From assembly GCA_963665215.2 (NCBI GenBank), contig CAXXWW010000014.1, forward strand, positions 248,001 to 312,000: a stretch of DNA of 64,000 nt. Direction: 5' to 3'. Source of the DNA: G963665215 sp963665215. Lineage in GTDB: Bacteria > Chloroflexota > Dehalococcoidia > Lucifugimonadales > CAUZJF01. Made by a program: the position numbers and the translations under genes. Below the pieces are notes generated by a model, which was not told the origin of the DNA, made no database searches, and saw nothing but the letters and a program-made list of their open reading frames with translations. Positions 9,945 to 18,733 of the stretch are shown in pieces (position 1 is the first letter of the stretch; each line of letters opens with the position of its first letter).

Positions 9945-12185
9945 TTAGGGGCTATACAGCTCTGCGGAGCCGAGAATCTTGAGCACCCGGTTCTGGCCAC
10001 CCACAATCAACACTCTGCCGTCCTTGAGCAACGTCGCCGTGTGATTCTGACGCGCCCCCAACATCTTGCCGGCGAAAAGCCAGGTGTCCTTAGACGAGTC
10101 GTAGAGGGTCGTCAGGGTAGACCGGTTGCCGCCCGCGAACAGCACCATGCCATTCCCCAGCAGGGTGGCGCTGGGCTGCATCCGGAACCTGGGTAGGGGC
10201 TCGACGAGCGTCCAGCTCCCCGTGGCTGGATCGTAGAGTTCCGCAGTTACCAGGGGCCCCTGTCTTCCAAATCCGCCCGCTATGAGGACTCTTCCGTTGG
10301 ATAGAGCCGCTCCCCCGGGCCGGTTGATTGTCTGGGTCAGGTTCCCAATCTGTGACCACTGTCCCGTGGATGGGTCGTAGACCTCCGCCGAGTCGCCGGC
10401 GCCTCCGGCCACCAGCACTTTGCCGTCCCCAAGGAGGGTCGCCACGTGTCCTGAGCGCGGACGCGCCATGCTCTCCGCGGAGGACCACTTGTCTGTGGAC
10501 GGGTCGTATAACTCGGCGGAGTCCAGTCTCCCCTCGCTGTCGTCGCCGCCCGCAACGAGCACCCTGCCGTCCTTGAGGACGGTCGCCGTGTGGGTCCAGC
10601 GCGGCTCCGCCATGCTCGCCCCAGCCGACCATGTGCCGGACGGACCGTCGTACACTTCCGTCGAGGCAAGGTAGACCAGAACTCGCCTTCCGTCCTCCGA
10701 GTCGCCTTCGGCCAGCATCCCACCACCGGCCACCAGCACGCGTCCGTCCCCAAGCAAGATTGCTCTGTGTCCACTACGAGCCTCGCCCATGCTCCCGGTG
10801 ACGGACCACCGTCCGGTGGCCGGGTCAAATAGCTCAACCGAGTTCAGAGATGTCGTGGGTCCCACTTCGTCATCGGCCTCCGGCGGCAGACGCGCCACTC
10901 CTCCGGCCACCAGGACCCTACCGTCGTTGAGCAGCGTCTCGGAATGGTCATTCCGCCTCTGTGCCATTTGGCCGGCAGTAGACCATGCGCCGACTGCGGG
11001 GCCGGAGTCCCATCGACCGCTTGCCGGGTCATACAGCTCGACGAGGCTCAACGGGCCATCTCGGTCCACGCCGCCCACGATGAGCACCCTTCCATCTCGC
11101 AGTAACGTCGCTGTATGTGCGGAACGCCCCACATCCATGTCGCCTGCGGGAGACCACATTCCAGTGGATGGCTGGTATACCTCAGCGGAGAACTTGGCTG
11201 GGCCGCCACCGGTTACCAGCACCCGGCCGTCGCCAAGCAGTGTGGCAGTGTGACGCTCGCGCACCGTTTCCTGGCTGCGGGTGGTTGTCCAGGTCGCCGT
11301 GGACGGATCGTAGGTCTCCGTCGTTGACTGGTCTTCGCTGCCCCCACTTACCAGGACCTTGCCATGAGCGAGTAGGGACGCCCGGTGGTCACCCCTCGGA
11401 GTCTCAAGCGCGTCGGTGGACGACCAGGTACCGGAGCCGGGGTCGTATATCTCGGCCACGATCTGCTTGAGAAGACCGTCGCCCCCTCCGGCGACCAGCA
11501 CCGAGCCGTCTTCCAGGAGGGTCGCGCTATGCCCCCCCCTTGCCACCACCATGTTGCCGCTGCGCGTCCAGATGCCCGTGCTGGGGTTGTACAGCTCAGC
11601 CGAGGCAACGACTCCGAAAAGTCCGCTGCCGCCGGCGATCAACACCCTGCCGTCCTGCAGTCGGGTGGCGGTGTGCGCGGTCCGTGCTACCAGCAACGGT
11701 CCGGCGGCCGACCAGCGGCCGGTGGCCGGATCGTAGACCTCCGTCGAAACGACGTTGCCTAGCTCATCCGTCCCACCCGCAATCAGCACTCTGCCGTCTC
11801 GGAGCAGCGTTGCCGAATGCCCGGTACGTGATTGAGACATGTTTGTGCCGGTGGTCCATGTATCCTTCGCCGGGTCGTACACCTCCACGGATGCGATAGG
11901 CCCAAATATGCCTAAACCTCCTGTTATCAGCACCCGTCCGTCCCCGAGCAGGGTGGCCGTGTGCGCCTCTCGGGCGTCGTGTACATTGCGCCGGCTGGTG
12001 GATGTCTCCCGTGGCCGGCGAGACGGAGTGGTGACCGTTGGGCCGGGCGATGCGGCCACGGACGGCCTCGCCGGCGCGGACTTGACGCCGGGCTCTTGCG
12101 AGTTGCTAGTGCACGCAACTACCAGGGCGGTGGCCAACACGACGACTCTCAATACAGCATGTCTTGGGGTCAAACTTCGCACCAT
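9945..12185 (-). CDS. lipoprotein with 14 Kelch repeats (two predicted seven-bladed propellers)
   Basis: The 746-residue protein has a signal peptide with a good lipobox (ALVVAC) and a short Pro/Ser/Thr linker to about residue 65. Fourteen repeats of about 48 residues follow, each with the pattern R..H.ATLL.DGRVL(I/V)AGG....AE(V/L)YDP.TG.W. Fourteen is twice seven, so two tandem beta-propellers are plausible. It should be a surface-displayed binding protein or a galactose-oxidase-fold protein. No copper-ligand set of an active oxidase was identified. It shares repeat type with the broken lipoprotein at 2462-4819. The reading frame is intact and the start ATG 12185 begins the signal peptide. 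Confidence 0.85.
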   Translation of the reverse strand: MVRSLTPRHAVLRVVVLATALVVACTSNSQEPGVKSAPARPSVAASPGPTVTTPSRRPRETSTSRRNVHDAREAHTATLLGDGRVLITGGLGIFGPIASVEVYDPAKDTWTTGTNMSQSRTGHSATLLRDGRVLIAGGTDELGNVVSTEVYDPATGRWSAAGPLLVARTAHTATRLQDGRVLIAGGSGLFGVVASAELYNPSTGIWTRSGNMVVARGGHSATLLEDGSVLVAGGGDGLLKQIVAEIYDPGSGTWSSTDALETPRGDHRASLLAHGKVLVSGGSEDQSTTETYDPSTATWTTTRSQETVRERHTATLLGDGRVLVTGGGPAKFSAEVYQPSTGMWSPAGDMDVGRSAHTATLLRDGRVLIVGGVDRDGPLSLVELYDPASGRWDSGPAVGAWSTAGQMAQRRNDHSETLLNDGRVLVAGGVARLPPEADDEVGPTTSLNSVELFDPATGRWSVTGSMGEARSGHRAILLGDGRVLVAGGGMLAEGDSEDGRRVLVYLASTEVYDGPSGTWSAGASMAEPRWTHTATVLKDGRVLVAGGDDSEGRLDSAELYDPSTDKWSSAESMARPRSGHVATLLGDGKVLVAGGAGDSAEVYDPSTGQWSQIGNLTQTINRPGGAALSNGRVLIAGGFGRQGPLVTAELYDPATGSWTLVEPLPRFRMQPSATLLGNGMVLFAGGNRSTLTTLYDSSKDTWLFAGKMLGARQNHTATLLKDGRVLIVGGQNRVLKILGSAELYSP

Positions 12186-12454
12186 ACCCGGATTCGCCTA
12201 GTGTAAGTGGAATCGCCTGGCAGGGGGTGGCCGTGCTCGGGGTGCTGAGCGCGGAGACGCCTATGGCAATAGTAGGTACTCGCGAGCAAGCGTCTCTGCA
12301 GAGATCTACGATGAAAGTCCGATGGGGGATTTACGGTCTTTGACCGCCGGAGTCGGAGGGTGTGCACGGTACCTCACAGTGCCGCCAGATTGTAGCACCG
12401 CGTCCGCACGCCGTCAAATGCGCGAATTGGCTCATGATGAACGTAGGTGAAAGG

Positions 12455-12903
12455 GGTATCGTTGCCTCATAAAGCAGGTTACCGCAAGGCGGTAATTCGG
12501 TTATTGCATCGGAGGCAGAAGGCTGGCGGTCCGTACCACCGTGCGCGCCCAAAACGGTGTGGAGGGCCCTCGAGACCCTCAATCGTATCTACGACCCTCC
12601 ACCCTGGCACGCCAACCTCTTCCGGCCGGTCATAGAACTTCAGCATAAGACCCGTCAAGGGGCCAAGGTGCACAAGACCTACCACCGGGCCTGGACAGCC
12701 ATATCAGCGACTGATGGACTCTGGCGAGTTGTCACAGGATCAACACCGACGCCTGGCAGCCACCCACGATCGCCTCAATCCCATCAAGCTGCGCTCACAG
12801 ATCGACGATACCCTCTCATGCCCCTGGGCCCTATCTGATCTGAACAACAACTTAAGCCGATCTCAAGTACGTGTGGTAAAACCATATATGAGGCAACGAT
12901 ACC
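12455..12903 (+). mobile_element. deletion remnant of an integrase-core insertion sequence
   Basis: A perfect 17-bp inverted repeat (GGTATCGTTGCCTCATA at 12455-12471 and its complement at 12887-12903) bounds about 450 bp. The interior encodes, in two frames, the C-terminal part of an rve-type transposase. The first piece, from 12557, contains LFRPVIELQHKTRQGAKVHKTY. The second, from 12714, contains MDSGELSQDQHRRLAATHDRLNPIKL. The catalytic core is gone. It may survive as a MITE that could be moved by a full-length relative. Confidence 0.6.
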
Positions 12904-13102
12904 TCGCTTGGTCACCATTTCTATTGACGCAACACGGCTTTAGCGATGGTGCATCGATATGCGCGTCCTGACGGACAGCTTGCCGGTAGCGGGAAATCAA
13001 ACCCGCACAAGATATTCGTTGACGGGCGTATTATGGAGGTGGGGTTTGACCCCTGACACGCGCCCTCCATTGCTTGCGTGGGTTGCATTCACTCTCCCCT
13101 CA
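12904..13102. other. no gene recognised between IS remnant and prophage tail gene
   Basis: No coding region, RNA or repeat could be recognised here. A copy of the tRNA-Pro 3' end, which would mark a phage attachment site, was looked for and not seen. Confidence 0.5.
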
Positions 13103-13526
13103 TCACCCGCTCACGCTCTTGACGAACTCAAAGTGGAAGTCCGCGGCGACGTAGAGGCCTCCCCAGAGCTTGCGGTTGCCAACGTCGTCTATCGACATCA
13201 GCCGCCCGTCGTCCACCTTGGCGTTCCAGGTGTTATCGGCATCCACCGCCGCCTCGATGCTGGTGGTGCCCAAGGGGGTCCATGTACTGGTCCAGCGTGT
13301 CGTACGCCTGCTTTGTGTCCGCAGAGGACACCAGCAGCACGACCTTGATCCTTCCCGTGAAGCTGCTCCCCCCCAGGGTGTGGATCGCGTTCCTGGACTC
13401 GAACAGAACGATCGCGGCGGGGAACTCATGCACCGACTCCGCCGGGTAGTCCAGTAGCTTCAGGCCTGCGATGGTCGATAGCAAGGTCCCCAGGCCGTCC
13501 TTAGCGTCCCTGATCTCGTTGGCCAT
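13103..13526 (-). pseudogene. phage tail-completion/minor tail protein, frameshifted
   Basis: The N-terminal frame (MANEIRDAKDGLGTLLSTIAGLK...) and the C-terminal frame (TTSIEAAVDADNTWNAKVDD..., AADFHFEFVKSVSG) join into a protein of about 140 residues if one base is removed from the G5 run at 13274-13278. Size, position after the head-tail connector and composition suit a small neck or tail-terminator protein. The start ATG 13526 overlaps the connector stop, which indicates translational coupling. Confidence 0.6.
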
Positions 13527-14383
13527 CAGACACCGACCCCCAGTGCCGGCTTTTTGTACTGGCCCAGCAGGAGCTGCACATCCTGGTCCAGGCGGCTGGA
13601 CGTCTTCGTCTGGCCGGTCTCAGGGAAGCCGGTGACAGCGGCAAAAGCGCTGTCTTTGCGCGTCCATAGCCGGGCGGCCTGGATAATGGTCGCCTCGGCT
13701 ATCGGGCCGGGGTAATCGTATATGTCGATGGCCGCACCGCCACTGTGAGAAGCGGCGGTGGTGGCGTTGGCGCCGCGGACCACGGTCAGCGTGTTGCCGC
13801 TGTAGCTCTGGACATACATCTGCTCCGAGTCGATCAGGAGCGTGTGGCCCGCCACGACGTCGGTGCGGCTGGACACCGTGACACTGGTGGTCGTGGCGTC
13901 GGCAACGGTATTGGCTGTCTCGGTGGCCCGCTTGAGGTGCCGCCACCACCCCCACTGTCCGGCGATCTGAACAGTCTGGCGGCCCGCCGGCCATTCTGCC
14001 TTCGTGCCGGCGTCAGTATCGACCTAGATCTTCACGTAGGGCCGTGAACGAGGATTTGCCGCCGTGGCGGGATCGGCGTTAGACGGGAGAAGAAGGTAGT
14101 CCGTCGTCGCCCACGTGGTCTCGAACGTCCGGTCCTTGTTGTCGTCGGTCTTGAGGCCGCTCGCGTCCACGCTGATAAGGTCTGGCACCAGTAGTTGCCC
14201 GGTCCCATCCCCGTCGAATTTGAGCGTCGCGTTCAGGCCATAGAAATGGCGGTTGCTGAAGCGGTCGATAACCCGGCTGACGTTCTCCAGCAATGCCCGC
14301 AGCCGCGAGTCATCGCCTGTGCCGGTTATGTTGAGAACGCCGGAGCTCTTAAACATATCGAGGGAGACGTAGGAGTTCGCCAT
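13526..14383 (-). pseudogene. phage head-tail connector protein with in-frame amber codon
   Basis: A 286-codon frame is interrupted only by TAG at 14024-14026. The N-terminal part (LRALLENVSRVIDRFSNRHFYG) and C-terminal part (EATIIQAARLWTRKDSAFAAVTGFP) are typical of head-tail connector/adaptor proteins. The context PYVKI-stop-VDTDAGTKAEWPAGRQTVQIAG strongly resembles relatives that read I-E-x-D-T, so a GAG to TAG change is likely. All codons on both sides of the stop remain open. The gene overlaps the preceding LamG gene in a TGATG junction at 14383. Confidence 0.65.
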
Positions 14384-14758
14384 CAGAGCGCCAGCGCCCT
14401 CCTGCCGATCTCGTACAGCCTAAGCACCTCGTCGGCAGATAGCTCCTTGTGTGTGAAAAACTTCCCTAGCGGGCCACCGGCCATCTTTCCATCGAAAAGG
14501 GCAGTGGGCGTAGTATCGTAGTGGCCAGGCTGCACGGTTCCGCCCGTGTCCCGCATAGACACGAAGTTGGCATCTTCTGCGTCACCACTTGTCTCAAGAG
14601 CGCCGTCGAGGTATAGGTTTATACCGGAGGCATTGGTGCCGCCGTCGTAAGTGGCAACTACGAAAGCCCACTGGCCTGTAGTAAGGGCATCGGCTGCTTC
14701 TGCGTGCGTACTAATTGAGGCGTTAGGTGTGCTCGCGTCGTTCTCATCAAAAACGAAT
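14383..14758 (-). pseudogene. 3' part of phage LamG-type protein (split by transposon)
   Basis: This segment encodes the C-terminal part (FDENDASTPNASIST..., GQWAFVVATYDGG, INLYLDGALE, LSADEVLRLYEIGRRALAL) of the concanavalin/LamG-like phage protein whose 5' part is at 17932-18409. Deleting the transposon at 14759-17931 and one copy of its 8-bp target duplication restores the reading frame exactly (..RNRLFVFDENDAS..). Confidence 0.8.
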
Positions 14759-14778
14759 CGGAATAAGTAGTTAGGGGC

Positions 14779-15231
14779 TTAACGGGCAGGGTTGGGCGGG
14801 ACAACTCGCATCGTCACAGAGACGCGCTTGGACGTAAACAGCGAGAATGAGTTGTCGAAGCGCAGCACGTAGACGCCGTTCCTTTCGGCGATGTGCTGGA
14901 CGCCAGAATGCGATTCCAGTCGGTCCCACCGGCCCACTTCAAAGCCGTGCGGGTCGTATAGACTCACGTTGATGTCCGAGTCGGAGGCGAACCGGAACTC
15001 GATTAGATAGCCGACCCCTGCCTGAAGTCTGGTCTGGTGTTCTTGTCCAGCCGGCACGTTGAACGTTATGGCAGTGAACGGGACGGGTGTAGGCGTCGGG
15101 ACCGGAGTTCGTGTAGGCGTGGGAAGCGGCGTGGGTGTAGGTTCTGGCTGGAAAAGACCACACGCCACTGACGCCAAAACTGGCATCCCGAGCAACAGAA
15201 GCCCCAGCAGTCCAGCCTTATTCCGCCTCAT
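14779..15231 (-). CDS. small lipoprotein carried by the IS1595-type transposon
   Basis: The 150-residue protein has a signal peptide ending in a lipobox (ASVACG) and a TPTPxPTPTRTPVPTPTP linker. A beta-rich domain of about 95 residues follows (FTAITFNVPAGQEHQTRLQAGVGYLIEFRFASDSDINVSLYDPHG), resembling the GOLD/emp24-like or pre-peptidase C-terminal-like folds seen in Chloroflexota surface proteins. It is expressed in the same direction as the methyltransferase, and its stop lies within the terminal inverted repeat, so it belongs to the element. A role in exclusion, adhesion or phage resistance would be speculation. Confidence 0.75.
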   Translation of the reverse strand: MRRNKAGLLGLLLLGMPVLASVACGLFQPEPTPTPLPTPTRTPVPTPTPVPFTAITFNVPAGQEHQTRLQAGVGYLIEFRFASDSDINVSLYDPHGFEVGRWDRLESHSGVQHIAERNGVYVLRFDNSFSLFTSKRVSVTMRVVPPNPAR

Positions 15232-15293
15232 GCCTGTTGTGTTCCTTCCCGCCTATCCAAGTCTCATCGACCTCCATGGGGCCAGCAAAGGTT

Positions 15294-16982
15294 CTATGTT
15301 CTCGGTGCTGGTGTACCAGGAAGTACCGGTTGAGGCTCATGGCGTCCGGCGACCGTAGGCGTCTTGAATCGCTTTCCCTCTAGGATTTCCCCGACCGCCA
15401 AGAGTTGCATCTTCGGGTACTCGATTCCGAGTATTTCCAGCGTTCCAGCGTCGGCCATGAAGCGGGCAAAGTTGCGGGCCTTAGTCGTTCCCAGCGGCTG
15501 CATGACGATGAGACCGGCAATAAGTGCCGTATCGTAGTCGAGGGCGCCCTTCAAGGCTCTCAGGTCGCGTATGGACGGGTTGGCCCCGCCCTTCACCTCT
15601 ACGACCATGCTCTGCAAGTCCTGGGCGTGTGGTACGGCAAAGTATACCCGCCCGTCGATCCCGCCGTCGGCGGACCGTTTCGTCGTTACAAAGCCGTCCG
15701 CCTGCTCGACCGCCCACTTCTGGAAATGGTACTTGTCCCGCTCCCATAGGTCCTGTGCGCCCTCAACCGTGCGCGGGACACCCTCAACGGTAAAGTCCTG
15801 CCCTTCCACCAGTCCAAGCCGTTCTGTCAGCCGCACGCGGGCTACGCGCTTCACCGCGTGGATGGCTATGTCTATCCCTATCCACTGGCGGCCTAGCCTA
15901 TGGGCCGCTTCAAGCGTAGTAGCGCACCCGCAGAACGGGTCTAGGACCACGTCGCCAGGGTTGGAGCTTGCAGCGATGATACGCTCAAGCAGCGCAACGG
16001 GCTTTTGGGTTGCGTAGCCCATGCGCTCATGCGCTTGTGCCCCAATGGGTGGAATATCCCATATCACATCTTGAATCGGGGCTCCGAATGATGCGTTCAA
16101 GTAGCGTTTATAACTTGGCATTACCCCGCGTGGAGGCCAGTAAATAAAGCCCGCTGCTTCGAGAAGGTCTAGTCGTTCTTGAACCGTCATTTGGGCATAG
16201 CCTTCAGGATGCTGAAAATCTGGATGCAATGTTCTATCGGGCGGCACTTCCCAATGTCGCCCACCGCTAGTCGGGTCTACTCCCCTCCAAGGCTGTCCAG
16301 AACTACCTTGACGTGTTCCTGGTCCTGTTAAGTCTGAAAATCGATAACGGCCTCTGTCATCCGACTGGCGAAAGAACTGATCTAGGTAATCCTGGTTATA
16401 TTCCTGAAATGTCCTATTCCAATTGAAGGATGCACTTCGTGAGTAGAATAGCAGGGTATCGTGAATTGGCCCCCAACGTTTAGCTCTTCCATGTGCTGAG
16501 GTACGACGCCATATAATCTCGTTCTGGAAGTTGCTATGGTCAAAGACCGCATCAAGCAAGGGCTTAATATAGTGGGACACCGTGGGATCGCAGTGGAAAT
16601 ACAGGCTCCCCGTCGGCTTCAATATCCGCTTCATAATCAGCAGGCGTTGTGCCATATATGACAGGTAAGCCAAGAGGCGGGGTTGCGTTCCCCGGAGAGC
16701 CTGCATCCAGAGCCTCCACAACTCCGCTACGGAGTCTTCAAGTCCACTCTCCCGCATTAGCACGGGCATAGTCCTTATTGCCCGCTCCCGTTCCTCGTCA
16801 AGCTCCCACATATCGCAAAACGCCTCTATCTGGTCTGGTAGAGGTCTACCCGTTTCGTCCTTGTATATGGAGTTGTACTGGCGGTTGGAATTGAAGGGTG
16901 GGTCAAGATAAATCAGGTCAACCGACTGGAGGGGCCATTCCTGCATGATGGTGAGGCAGTCGCCGTAGTAGAGGCGATTCAT
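15294..16982 (-). CDS. DNA methyltransferase fused to PD-(D/E)XK-type nuclease domain
   Basis: Residues 1 to about 400 are a beta-class DNA methyltransferase (N6-adenine or N4-cytosine). Catalytic motif IV DPPF (27-30) comes first, and SAM-binding motif I DPFCGCATT comes near residue 340. The C-terminal 150 residues contain GGIDGRVYF...MVVEVKGG, a D-x(n)-ExK arrangement of Mrr/restriction-type nucleases. The single 562-residue protein could therefore both modify and cut DNA. The start ATG 16982 overlaps the transposase stop in ATGA, so it is translationally coupled to transposition. The longer upstream frame lies inside the transposase gene and is rejected. Target sequence and activity are unknown. 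Confidence 0.85.
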   Translation of the reverse strand: MNRLYYGDCLTIMQEWPLQSVDLIYLDPPFNSNRQYNSIYKDETGRPLPDQIEAFCDMWELDEERERAIRTMPVLMRESGLEDSVAELWRLWMQALRGTQPRLLAYLSYMAQRLLIMKRILKPTGSLYFHCDPTVSHYIKPLLDAVFDHSNFQNEIIWRRTSAHGRAKRWGPIHDTLLFYSRSASFNWNRTFQEYNQDYLDQFFRQSDDRGRYRFSDLTGPGTRQGSSGQPWRGVDPTSGGRHWEVPPDRTLHPDFQHPEGYAQMTVQERLDLLEAAGFIYWPPRGVMPSYKRYLNASFGAPIQDVIWDIPPIGAQAHERMGYATQKPVALLERIIAASSNPGDVVLDPFCGCATTLEAAHRLGRQWIGIDIAIHAVKRVARVRLTERLGLVEGQDFTVEGVPRTVEGAQDLWERDKYHFQKWAVEQADGFVTTKRSADGGIDGRVYFAVPHAQDLQSMVVEVKGGANPSIRDLRALKGALDYDTALIAGLIVMQPLGTTKARNFARFMADAGTLEILGIEYPKMQLLAVGEILEGKRFKTPTVAGRHEPQPVLPGTPAPRT

Positions 16983-17851
16983 GCCGCAACCGTTCCCTGC
17001 AAGAACGTCTCGAATACGCGGCCCTGAGAGCGGGCGTTGTACTTGTAGCAAGCTTCCACTACGTAGGCGACGGAGTGTTCGTCCGTGTAGTGGTGGTGTG
17101 TCCCGTACCACGCCCGCTTCAGCAGAGACCAGAAGCCCTCTATCGTGTTCGTGTGGGCCAGGCCGTCGACGTAGTGGGTCGAGTGGTCGACCGTGACGTG
17201 CCGCATATGTCGGCGCATCTGCCGGTATCCGGCCCAGGCATCCGTGACCAGCAGGGCCGCGCTGTCGACCGTGTCGTTGAGGAATGACGTAAGGGCCGCG
17301 ACGTCGACCTTCAGAGACGGTTTGGCAACCACCTTGCCGCCTCGCTCGACCGCGCCGATGATCGGGAGCTTGTCCGTACCACGTCCACGAGTGGAGGGCC
17401 TATCGCCGTCGCGTCTGTTGGGCTTACGGGGCTTGCCGCCGACGTAGGCTTCGTCCGCCTCGACGATGCCGGATAGCAGCGTTCCTTCGTCCACCATCGC
17501 CCGCCGTATCCGCATCGCCATGTACCAGGCGGTCTTCTGATTCAGGTCTAGGTCTCGGGCAAGCTGGTGAGACGACAGGCTTTTCTTGGCGTTCAAGACC
17601 AAGGAGATCGCCAGAAACCACTTCTGCAAGGGAATCTTGGTCTTCTGGAAGATAGTGCCGGACAGGACATTGAAGCTGGACTTGCACTCACGACAGCTCC
17701 AGCGTCCTATCCGGTCGTTCTCGGCCTTGCGAGCTACGTTGAGAGCCCCACAGTGCGGGCAGGCTGGCGTGTCGCCCCAGCGGACACGTTCTAGGTGCTC
17801 GATGCAGGACTCGTGGTCGGGGAATCGCTGGAAGACTTTGATGAGGTCCAT
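16979..17851 (-). CDS. IS1595-family transposase (ISXO2-like)
   Basis: The 290-residue protein starts with a zinc ribbon (CPHC...CREC, residues 31-56) and a helix-turn-helix region (LSSHQLARDLDLNQKTAWYM). The catalytic core follows, with DDE-type acidic residues visible in VEADEAYVGG, LVTDAWAGYR and AHTNTIEGFWSLLKR. Length and order match the ISXO2-like transposase domain. The promoter at 17883-17911 uses the terminal repeat for part of its -35 box. The stop overlaps the methyltransferase start. Confidence 0.93.
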   Translation of the reverse strand: MDLIKVFQRFPDHESCIEHLERVRWGDTPACPHCGALNVARKAENDRIGRWSCRECKSSFNVLSGTIFQKTKIPLQKWFLAISLVLNAKKSLSSHQLARDLDLNQKTAWYMAMRIRRAMVDEGTLLSGIVEADEAYVGGKPRKPNRRDGDRPSTRGRGTDKLPIIGAVERGGKVVAKPSLKVDVAALTSFLNDTVDSAALLVTDAWAGYRQMRRHMRHVTVDHSTHYVDGLAHTNTIEGFWSLLKRAWYGTHHHYTDEHSVAYVVEACYKYNARSQGRVFETFLQGTVAA

Positions 17852-17882
17852 TTCCGCGTCGCTCCTATCTGACTATGATAGG

Positions 17883-17911
17883 ATTCTACGCGACCAGCCC
17901 TTATTTGTCAA
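17883..17911 (-). promoter_or_regulatory. promoter of the IS1595-type transposase
   Basis: On the minus strand TTGACA (17906-17911) and TAGAAT (17883-17888) are separated by 17 bp. The -35 box overlaps the inner end of the terminal inverted repeat. A small inverted repeat CCTATC-N7-GATAGG follows the -10, a possible operator or leader hairpin. Transposase binding to its own end could repress transcription. Confidence 0.7.
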
Positions 17912-17931
17912 GCCCCTAACTACTTATTCCG

Positions 17932-18409
17932 AAACGAATAACCTATTTCTTCCACTGCTGAGGAGAAGCCACCATTCACGGGTATCGCCGTTGACGCTGT
18001 ATTTGGAGAGAATTGAGTCGCTACCGCTAATCGTCTCGGGATTCACCCAAGCACCAACAGACATGGCGGCGAGAGCACGGGTCCAGTAAGCAGCATCGGG
18101 GCTGTCCGCCTCCTCGTCCGTACCGTTGAAGTCCACTACTGGCACGATGCCCTGGAAGCTGTCGGGGCTGGTCAGGTCAAGAGAGGTGTCAAAGCTGGCA
18201 GGTGCCTCAGACCAGGTAAATGTGGCCTGCTCCTCACCCACCGTTGTAAACGTGGTGGCATTCGGCTGGCCGTGCTTCGGGTCGCCGATGGGGAGGACGG
18301 TGCCCGTGCTACCAAGGACGCTGAGCACAGCCTCGTATATCGGTCCCCACATGGCCTCGTAGAATTTCAGAAGTGAGCCGCTGGCTAGGGGAATCTCAAG
18401 CCTGGCCAT
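17932..18409 (-). pseudogene. 5' part of phage LamG-type protein (split by transposon)
   Basis: The N-terminal part (MARLEIPLASGSLLKFYEAMWGPIY...) of a phage structural protein leads into a LamG-like jelly roll (MSVGAWVNPETISGSDSILSKY, EWWLLLSSGRNRLFV). The frame is cut by the transposon at 17931 and resumes at 14758. The intact protein would be about 280 residues. It resembles the 269-residue LamG protein encoded just upstream. These may be head-fibre or receptor-binding decorations. Confidence 0.75.
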
Positions 18410-18434
18410 CAGCTATCGCTCCCAAAGGCGGTCT

Positions 18435-18724
18435 CTACCGCCGCATCTTCACCACTCTCGGCGTCTTGCGGGCCTGTATTGCAGCAGTCGCAGCCGTTTC
18501 TTTGTCTGCCAGAGCCGTGTCTGCGGTCGCCACCGCCGAGGACACCGCCGCGGCATTCCGCCGCCGGTGTGCCCTCACCTGGGCCTTGACCATCCGCTTG
18601 ACCGCCTTCTTGGCCGCCTGTGCGTCCGTGAGGCCGTCGGCGTCATCGCCCAGGTACTCCCCCTGAGCGCCACCACGGCATCGGCCGTGTACTGGTCGGG
18701 ATATGTAATAGAAATTGTTGCCAT
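18435..18724 (-). pseudogene. small phage structural protein, frameshifted
   Basis: ATG 18724 opens MATISITYPDQYTADAVVALRG. One missing base in the C5 run at 18659-18663 shifts the frame, which then continues EYLGDDADGLTDAQAAKKAVKRMVKAQVRAHRR to the stop at 18435. The basic, alanine-rich helical C-terminus is typical of small phage proteins of unknown function placed between head and tail genes. Confidence 0.55.
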
Positions 18725-18733
18725 TATCTACTC

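Larger units (their letters stand above)
14759..17931 (-). mobile_element. IS1595-family transposon with methyltransferase-nuclease and lipoprotein cargo
   Basis: A perfect 22-bp terminal inverted repeat starts CGGAATAAGTAGTTAGGGGC (14759-14780, and its complement at 17910-17931). It is flanked by the 8-bp direct repeat AAACGAAT (14751-14758 and 17932-17939), the duplication length known for IS1595. The 3173-bp element contains three codirectional genes: transposase, a methyltransferase-nuclease fusion overlapping it by ATGA, and a small lipoprotein whose TAA stop overlaps the left terminal repeat. Excision in silico restores the interrupted phage gene. All three reading frames are intact, which suggests a recent and possibly active insertion. 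Confidence 0.93.

Noticed and set aside
15294..17111. Longer start for the methyltransferase at 17111
   Set aside because: The extra residues overlap the transposase gene and have no similarity; ATG 16982 in an ATGA overlap gives the expected N-terminus.
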